Source: Catonia carolina (lineage: Eukaryota > Arthropoda > Insecta > Hemiptera > Achilidae). From it: 64,000 nt of DNA. This document shows, in pieces, positions 58,086-64,000 of the stretch. The DNA lies in contig JAQMRL010000001.1 in assembly GCA_035578175.1 (NCBI GenBank), positions 372,179,720-372,243,719 on the forward strand. The letters are read 5' to 3'. The position numbers were made by a program, and so were the translations under genes. The notes under the pieces were generated by a model, which was not told the origin of the DNA, did no database searches, and saw only the letters and a program-made list of their open reading frames with translations. The stretch's first letter is position 1; each line of letters starts with the position of its first letter.

Positions 58086-58126
58086 GCACACCTAAGGTGT
58101 GCAGGTAATTACCTGCACACCTTAGG
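58086..58126. repeat. Compound palindrome, 36-base core
   Basis: 58091-58126 is a perfect palindrome: the half CCTAAGGTGTGCAGGTAA is followed by its reverse complement. 58086-58102 (GCACACCT, A, AGGTGTGC) is a second hairpin overlapping it, so GCACACCT occurs three times in alternating orientation. Confidence 0.95.
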
Positions 58127-58467
58127 AACGTAGGAATTTTGGCTAAAAAGCTTGTAATTTTTGTAGATTGCTCGGTTTAGCTGTGCCATAAATTTGTAGC
58201 TCATAGGTCCATATTGGTTTAAAATAAACTTTGTATAGTAATAAATTATACAATCAGTTTAAAAACAAAAACATTAAGTAAATAATATGAATGTGTTCAC
58301 ACGACGAAGACAATAACCAATGGTATTTTTTACGAAAGAAAAACAAAATTATTTACAATTTTTGAACACATTAAATCTAGATAAAAGATGAATACAGTAG
58401 AAGGCGTAAAGTAAGAAGATGATGTTGATAGAGATTAATATGGACTTCAATTGTTTACAATGCAGAT

Positions 58468-58832
58468 TAGTTAGTAAATCTAAACGGATGGTCAAGCAAT
58501 TTTATTCGTTTTAGTCGTGTTACGTCTTCGCTATTATCAATTAAATTAAGCGCCAAAGAATTTGGGTGATCTGCTAATTTGTTTTTGATATATTGAACTT
58601 CGCTGCGTAATTTCTTCTTTTTCGGTGTTAACACGTACGTCCTTATGCAGTGCATCATTTGTCACGTAGGCCTACCATGGAGCACATGTTATAATAGTAC
58701 GTAAAACGTTTGACTGGAATCGTTGGGTGATAGCAAAATTCGATTTCGCAGCTGATCCCCAAATCGCAAACCCATTAGTCCACAGCGGTTTCAATATAGC
58801 TTTGTACAGTAGGAGCTTGCTCTCTAATGAAA
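58468..58832 (-). pseudogene. jockey-clade RT C-terminus, copy J2
   Basis: The minus strand reads SLESKLLLYKAILKPLWTNG, FAIWGSAAKSNFAITQRFQS, NVLRTIITCAPW, a stop, AYVTNDALHKDVRVNTEK. After a frameshift LADHPNSLALNLIDNSEDVT, RLKRIKLLDHPFRF and a stop follow. This is a nearly continuous jockey C-terminus with one stop plus one frameshift. It retains the APW..YVTND segment that J1 has lost to a palindrome. Confidence 0.85.
58495..58644. repeat. 150-base direct repeat, copy 2
   Basis: Second copy, inside jockey fragment J2. Here it is in its normal coding context, so J2 is the likely source of the sequence shared with J1. Confidence 0.95.
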
Positions 58833-59467
58833 GCTATGAACGTTTTTTCATCATCCAATACAAATCTCAGCTTCCAAACTAGTATTTTGTGTGTGTTCAA
58901 AATATGTTTGGGCCAGGTAAGGCGTTCTTATTAATTTAGAAAGCTTTGAATTATTAAATTTTATTCAAGGTTTCGGTACAAAATACTTTGTAACATTACA
59001 GACTCGCCTTGACGCATACCCAACACTACAATACACGGGGACACGAACACTCCTACATGCACACTAATAAATTGAGAAATTTTGCACTAGTTACCAAACA
59101 CGACTAGAAAATTATCAGAATCCATGTGCTCTTTATTTAAGATTCTTATTACAGAATATTTTTAATCCCTTTTGTAAATTCTGTGGTAGGTGTGGGTGTG
59201 ACAATTTTTATAATTTAAGTATTATCCTGAGATATTATCTCTGGATTCGATGATTTATTAATTTTGGATAAAAAAAGTGTAGTATATAATTTTTTAATAG
59301 TCGTGTATACTGTATTTATGTAGGGTATCGAAATGTGAGAGAATTTCTTTCGTTAGTCGGGAATACTAAAAACATAGGATTGTGTTTTGAAAAGCTTGTA
59401 CTCTATCAATATAGTATTATTGTTTTTTGCTTAACCGTAAAACGAAACTCCTAATAATATTTACACT
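58833..59467. other. AT-rich DNA, nothing recognised
   Basis: No recognisable gene or shared repeat. Confidence 0.4.
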
Positions 59468-60235
59468 GGCTAAATTTGGCTATAACGAGACTCGTGAAGT
59501 GTTATGTGTTTTCAGTCCTATTGTACGGAGTTGAGGCCTGAGCTCTGGCAAAAGCAACACTTAGCAAATTGAGAGCATTCGAACTTTAGCTGTATATGAG
59601 AATGCTGCGAATATCCTGAACGCAGAAAATTACTAATGCGGAAGTGCTACTTCGAGTGAACAAGGCAACGGAATTGGTCAGCTCAGTGAAGGTGCGAAAG
59701 GTGCAATATTTCGGTCATATCATGCGGGATGAGCGCAGATATGAATTGTTCCAACGCATTATGCAAGGAAAAATCGAGAGTAAAAGGGGACCAGGACGCA
59801 GAAGAATTTCATTCTTTGGCCAACTTGAGGGTATGGACCACACAATATTAGACATACCACCTTTCTAGACCACACAATATTAAAATCTCGGAAGTGTCAG
59901 TACAACACTAGGTTAGACGCACATGTACCACATGTAATGGCTTCATTCAATACACAGGTGACACGATCTGATGTATTTTTGAAGCCCTTATAGTTTACAG
60001 AAAAATCAGACCAGGCGGGATTTAGAAGTCCCGATGGTCAACTAAGCAATTTAAACTGTTAATGCACAGATAAATGCAATGGTACTAAATGGGACTTGTA
60101 AGTCCCGATGGTCAAGAAAGGGTTAACAGCAGCTCAGAAGAACTCTTTCGGATAGTTACCAGTAAGGTAAGCATTGCCATGATAGTCGCCAACCTTCGGA
60201 ACGGAGAGGCCCCCTGAGAATAAGAAGAAATTTGA
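59468..60235 (+). pseudogene. Non-LTR RT C-terminus, interrupted by an insertion
   Basis: The plus strand reads LNLAITRLVKCYVFSVLLYG, VEA, a stop, ALAKATLSKLRAFEL, a stop, LYMRMLRIS, a stop, then VRKVQYFGHIMRDERRYELF, KIESKRGPGRRRISFFGQLE. After about 0.28 kb of foreign DNA it resumes SSEELFRIVTSKVSIAMIVA and NLRNGEAP. It is the same LINE type as 26345-26942. All three early stops stand where that copy has Trp (TGG to TGA or TAG). A GAATAAGAAGAAATT tail follows. Joining the two parts gives the order of the intact copy, so the middle is an insertion. Confidence 0.8.
59840..60123. mobile_element. Insertion in the RT copy, possible small DNA element
   Basis: The right end reads CCCGATGGTCAAGAAAGGGT then TAA, and the left part has CCACCTTTCTAGACCACAC. 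CCTTTCTAGACCA and CCTTTCTTGACCA (inverted from the right end) look like a TIR pair, and the TTAA at the right border suggests a piggyBac-like target, but no TTAA is seen at the left. GGGACTTGTAAGTCCC and GGGATTTAGAAGTCCC, each followed by GATGGTCAA, are two direct copies of a small hairpin. GACCACACAATATTA occurs twice at the left end. Confidence 0.4.
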
Positions 60236-60384
60236 TTTTTTGTTTTTGTTTAACAGGTAGACATACAGTGAAAAGAATAGCAAAGTAGTACTCCTTTAAC
60301 TTTTCAATGTTTAAATTACTTTTGGTAAACTTAATAACTCGATAATATAAATTTAGTCTTTAACTTATGGTGTCCTGCTCTTTG

Positions 60385-60665
60385 GCGTAGCGGAAGTGAG
60401 AAAATTAAATTCGATCCAGGCCTTTCAATCAAAATTCTTAAATAGGCGTTCCTTTTTATGTAAGCAACAAAACCTTCCACGAGATTTAAAAATTCCGACA
60501 GTAAATGAGCTAACCGCGTCCTTATATAGTTAATTTCAAGAACGACTAGATGACCATTCAAACCAACTAGCCCGTGATAAAGCTACAAGGAACTTCTCAG
60601 TTGTGCGACGCCTAAAGCGAAAATAGAGACCTCTTGGTCTGAATAACGGAAAACACCCATAGTTA
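60385..60665 (+). pseudogene. jockey-clade RT C-terminal fragment
   Basis: Plus-strand pieces read GVPFYVSNKTFHE, then in the next frame LKIPTVNELTASLYS, a stop, FQERLDDHSNQLARDKATRN, FSVVRRLKRK, a stop, RPLGLNN. The P.YVSN..LH.DLKIPTV, FQERL.DH.N.LA and RRLKRK blocks in this order identify a jockey-type C-terminus, closest in layout to the copy at 23320-23630. The minus-strand ORF at 60331-60561 is a shadow. It is inactive. Confidence 0.78.
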
Positions 60666-61724
60666 TAAACAGAGAATGTACCACTGGGTACCTCTTCTCC
60701 TTAATGTAAAATTCCCAACCGGTATTTAAATATCATTTACGGAAATTGTGCAACTCAATGTAAAGTACCGTAATACAAATTAAGGAAAAAATACTTTTGA
60801 GTTATTTTGATACTATGACTTAGGGTAATGAATTTTACAAAAACTAATTTTTCTGTATGGTCTTGCGATAGTGGCTTGATCGCAGTAAACGTAATTTTAC
60901 TCAGTAATTTTAATTGACCTAGTTATAATGTAAGTAAACAATACAGCAAATATTAAATATTTGTAATTGATAGCAAGAAGTTAATTATTGGAACTTCCTA
61001 ACTCAGTTAATTACAACTTTCTTAGTAAAATAGGATGAGAGGTTTCCTCAGCTAATATTTGTTTTACATGACCACGATAAAATAAAATATTTTGTCCCTT
61101 TTCGTTTTTCTGTCATAAAAATAGTAAGATGCTGAAAGAAAATGTACGAGTATTTTGAACGGTAGTAAAAAATACATATTTTTTATTTAAAATGTTTGAA
61201 ATTTATTAACATAAAAACATATATTAAAGTTGATTACCGAGTGAAACTGACATTTTAATTGAAATTTTTGAACCTTTTGTGAAAAACAGAAACTAGGGTT
61301 TATGTAAAATTATCTAGTTTATTATACCTCGCCTTTTATTACAGTTACGTAAACGCATGAAGGACGGTAGAAATACGTAATTTCCGTTAACCGAACATTA
61401 GATGTACCTGTATTATATATGTATTCCCACGTTATGTTTTCAAGATATTGAAAAAGTACTTTCGGTCTCCAGAAGAATTTTCCTTTCAAGCCTTTCCATT
61501 ATCCACTTGGAAAAGAATTTTACGGATTTATTTTCAAGTGCTGATCTATTTTCGTTTTATGCCAGGATATCACGTAAGTAAATATTGACGCTGCTTAAAA
61601 TTCAAACTATATTCTTGTTTACTGCAAGGTGTGCGTGAGGCTTATTCATATGGGAGTGAAAATAAACGATTAAACTGCACAATGATTTAAATTAAACAAG
61701 TAAAATTTAAAGATCCCTTTCATG
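60666..61724. other. AT-rich DNA, nothing recognised
   Basis: The first 60 bases may be 3' UTR of the jockey fragment. Beyond that no recognisable feature. Confidence 0.4.
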
Positions 61725-62060
61725 AGACGACGCGTCTCATAGCTGGTGGCAATTTTTAAAAAAGCTTATCTTTGATTTATGGCAAAAACCATTAGTGATT
61801 TCTGTATACACTTTTTAAGAGAAATCGATTGACTCTATTTTTTTCCAAATTCCGACTTTGAGTTTTTAATGTCCGGTTTTGGGCCACTGCTCGAAACCGG
61901 AACTTCAAACCCAATTCAAACCCGCTAACTTTTTGTGTAGATTACAAATTCAAAAACCGTTTGTTGCTATTTCTTGTAGTTTCTGACATCTGGGTATAAA
62001 GGACAGATAGACTAAACAAAATGATACATTACAATTTTTAAAATTTTCGCCAGTAAACAG
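61725..62060 (+). repeat. Repeat E, copy 2 (single unit)
   Basis: GACGCGTCTCATAGCTGGTG, GGCAAAAACCATTAGTGATT, one unit with TTCCAAATTCCGACTTTGAG and CGAAACCGGAACTTC, then AAAAACCGTTTGTTGC and TTTCTGACATCTGGGTA. It matches the flanks plus one unit of the array at 48634-49110. Confidence 0.75.
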
Positions 62061-62364
62061 TCTTCAGTACACAAAACATGTAAAAATTGCATTAGCCTAC
62101 ATAATATTCTACTTTTAAAGTATTCTCTTTGTTAAAAAAGAAATTTCAAATTTCAGCGTACAAAAATTATTTGATTACAAAATAATCATATTGATTTACT
62201 GCGAATTTACTGCTAAAATACGAAAACTGGGCTAAAATGGAGGAATTCCGTAGACTTATTGTATTAGTAACTTATATTTACACCTTCATTTTAAAAAATT
62301 TATAATAAAATTGACGATAAACTTAGTAGTTTATTGTAAACTACTAATAGAAAGAAATGTTAGA

Positions 62365-62885
62365 ATTAAAGTTTTACAACTTTAATTATACACAATTTTA
62401 CTCTAAAGTGCATATTAAGGCCGCAAACTTAACGTTTCAACACCTTAAAAATATTTTTTTTATCGCAAGAGCTCAGCCGACCACGAATTTCAGCAGACTT
62501 GCGCTTACCCTATCTTAAAGAGTACAAAAAATGTAGTAAATAAAACGATTTTTAAGAAATTGTATGAGCCATTTTTGAGAAAGTTGTAAAAAGTAAAAGA
62601 TGCACGAATAAACTAATACTTCTGTTAGTCACTGATTTTCTTCACTAACTTAGATAAAAATGTTCTTGTCGGGTCCCTTGTAGTATCTAACCCAACTTCC
62701 AAGTCTCAGCTTTTTACGGTATTCCGGTCTTGTTATATTTAGTTCACAAACACGTACAGACTAATCGGTAAAAACATGTTTTTGGGTTTTCTGTTGTAAA
62801 CTCTATTTTGAAAAATTGCCATGAAAACAACAAGTACTTTCCTTTCATATAATTATATTTATATACGGTAAGAGAAAGAAAAGAA
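62365..62885 (-). mobile_element. Family D repeat, copy 7 (left half, diverged)
   Basis: Plus reading has AATTTCAGCAGACTTGCGCT, TACCCTATCTTAAAGAG, AAATGTTCTTGTCGGGTC and the end CATGAAAACAACAAGTACTT, then ATATACGGTAAGAGAAAG. The microsatellite position has only ACAAACACGTACAGAC. The half with the GTGTGA hairpin is missing. Confidence 0.6.
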
Positions 62886-63614
62886 AAAAATTCAATCAAT
62901 TTGAAATTCCTTTGAATTCGTTCAGCTACCTGGATCGCTTAACAAATATATGACTTACTTTTATCCTCTGAAAAAAGTAATGAAATTTTGCATCCTTTCA
63001 GAATTATCCATGCTATGAATTGTTTATCTTTAAAAAAAATATTAAAAAATTGTTTACTTATCTCAACAACAAAAAAACTTTCATAATGAATAAATAAAAA
63101 ATGTATTTTAAATTTAGTTTTGAAAACGTGGTAGTTTATACTACCAAACTAAGCTTAATTTTGAGGATGAATCAATACGTTTATTTTAATAGCTTGAACT
63201 GGGGCACAATATGTATACCAACCTGTGGATAAATTTTGTCCAAAAAAATCTAGTAGATACATTATAAAATTCTATAGTCCTTGTATATTAAATAGGCGTG
63301 TTTGCGTATGGTTAACAGACAATGACTACCTCTCTTTAGCGCGAGGTCTATAATAGCTTAGCTTTTGGAGCAAAAATGTGTCATTTTTCATAAAATAATG
63401 CTCGCCAGAAATTAAGTGTCGCTTGATAGTTGCTTTTATACAGATTTAATATGGAAGTTAGCCAATATTCACAAGCTTACGGATTTTACATACGTGTATA
63501 CTATAGTTGGAAACGCAGTATTAACTTGTAAACGCAAGAATCGTGTATGATTTTAATTTATTATGGTATGACTAGAATATTTTTGGTGATTGACCCAAGC
63601 TTTAGAAATTATTC
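62886..63614. other. AT-rich DNA, nothing recognised
   Basis: No recognisable gene or shared repeat. Confidence 0.4.
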
Positions 63615-63870
63615 TTCTTCTTCTTTAAGTGCCGTGTCCTCCTAGAACATTGGCGATCAGTCGCATGACCTTCACTCTGTCCACAGCCAACCGAAATAGT
63701 GTCGTGGTGCTCACCCCGTACCACTGGCGAAGGTTCCTAAGCCAGGACGTTCTCCTACGTCCGGGGCCGCGCGTCCCCTCTATCTTCCCCTGGATGATCA
63801 CATGCAGCATTCCATATTTCGGATTTCTCATCACGTGGGCAAAGTACTCCAACCATACAAACATTAAGTT
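63615..63870 (-). pseudogene. 5'-truncated non-LTR RT C-terminus, (GAA)n tail
   Basis: The minus strand reads LEYFAHVMRNPKYGMLHVII, QGKIEGTRGPGRRRTSWLRN, LRQWYGVSTTTLFRLAVDRV and ends LGGHGT, a stop and AAGAAGAAGAAGAAT. It is the same LINE type as 26345-26942, cut off just before the LEY..H block, so only about 80 codons remain, without stops. The plus-strand ORF 63629-63874 is a shadow. Confidence 0.85.
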
Positions 63871-64000
63871 TTAGTAACTTATAAGTTGTATACATATACT
63901 TATGTTGTTGTTGCATACATTAAGTTTTCTAACCATACAAACATATAAATTCAAATTATTTTACAATCTCAGTTCTAAATAAAATAATATGTTTTAAACT
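63871..64000. repeat. Short direct repeats at window end
   Basis: AACCATACAAACAT occurs near 63852 and again near 63931, and ACATTAAGTTTT near 63863 and 63918, in swapped order. The window ends in AT-rich sequence. Confidence 0.7.

Larger units (their letters stand above)
57934..58255 (-). pseudogene. jockey-clade RT C-terminus, copy J1
   Basis: From the high end the minus strand reads LYNLLLYKVYFKPIWTYELQ, IYGTAKPSNLQKLQAF and a stop. The sequence passes through the palindrome at 58091-58126 and then gives RTYVLTPKKKKLRSEVQYIK, LADHPNSLALNLIDNSEDVT and RLKRIKLL. These are the LLYK.I.KP.WTYG, WGTA..SN...LQ.FQ, L.DHPN.LA..LLDNSE and RLKR blocks of jockey C-termini. The palindrome occupies the place of the usual APWYV.N segment. 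The last 150 bases are nearly identical to J2 although the upstream part is quite different. Confidence 0.8.

Overview
This window looks like non-genic, repeat-dominated nuclear DNA of an animal, most likely an insect. The evidence is compositional (about two thirds A+T, with short stop-dense frames on both strands) and phylogenetic: decayed jockey-clade and other non-LTR reverse transcriptases, mariner and P-element/THAP transposase remnants, and many tRNA-derived SINEs. I cannot name the species. I found no host protein-coding gene, no functional tRNA or rRNA gene and no CRISPR array. Everything recognisable is a transposable element, a fragment of one, or a simple or inverted repeat.

Layout. 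0-10 kb: a SINE, one arm of a 0.25 kb repeat (G) whose inverted partner lies 8 kb away, an RT fragment, a jockey 3' end, and the first ~1.05 kb copy of the commonest repeat (family D) with a 96-base TG run. 10-20 kb: a probable 1.95 kb solo LTR (TGTAAC...GTTACA, ATAG duplication), a short D copy, SINEs, a perfect 36-base palindrome and an RT pseudogene that keeps its FADD box. 20-27 kb: a mariner C-terminus, SINEs of four types, a jockey fragment, a long-TIR foldback element with a SINE inside it, and a 5'-truncated non-LTR element. 28-35 kb: the most informative part. It holds a P-like element (32 bp TIRs, 8 bp duplication, decayed THAP domain), a 1.46 kb TIR element containing a hAT-like MITE, a CR1/L2-like 3' end with a UUCG hairpin, and a GC-rich 612 bp solo LTR carrying two histone-like 3' stem-loops. 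36-52 kb: more D copies, SINEs, RT 3' ends, a perfect 32 bp hairpin, a 200 bp hairpin MITE, a tandem 130 bp repeat and a foldback element. 52-64 kb: D copies, two jockey 3' ends sharing a 149/150 identical segment next to GGTAATTACC palindromes, an interrupted RT copy, another jockey end and another truncated RT.

Insertion history can be read in places. SINE A lies inside a D copy with a perfect 13 bp target duplication. SINE B is flanked by a perfect 12 bp duplication and SINE C copies by 11-12 bp duplications. The best candidates for something new are the LTR with tandem histone-type stem-loops, the THAP/P element, the D family (TIR-like ends, a terminal hairpin, and a dinucleotide tract expanding at one fixed internal position) and the tight perfect palindromes.
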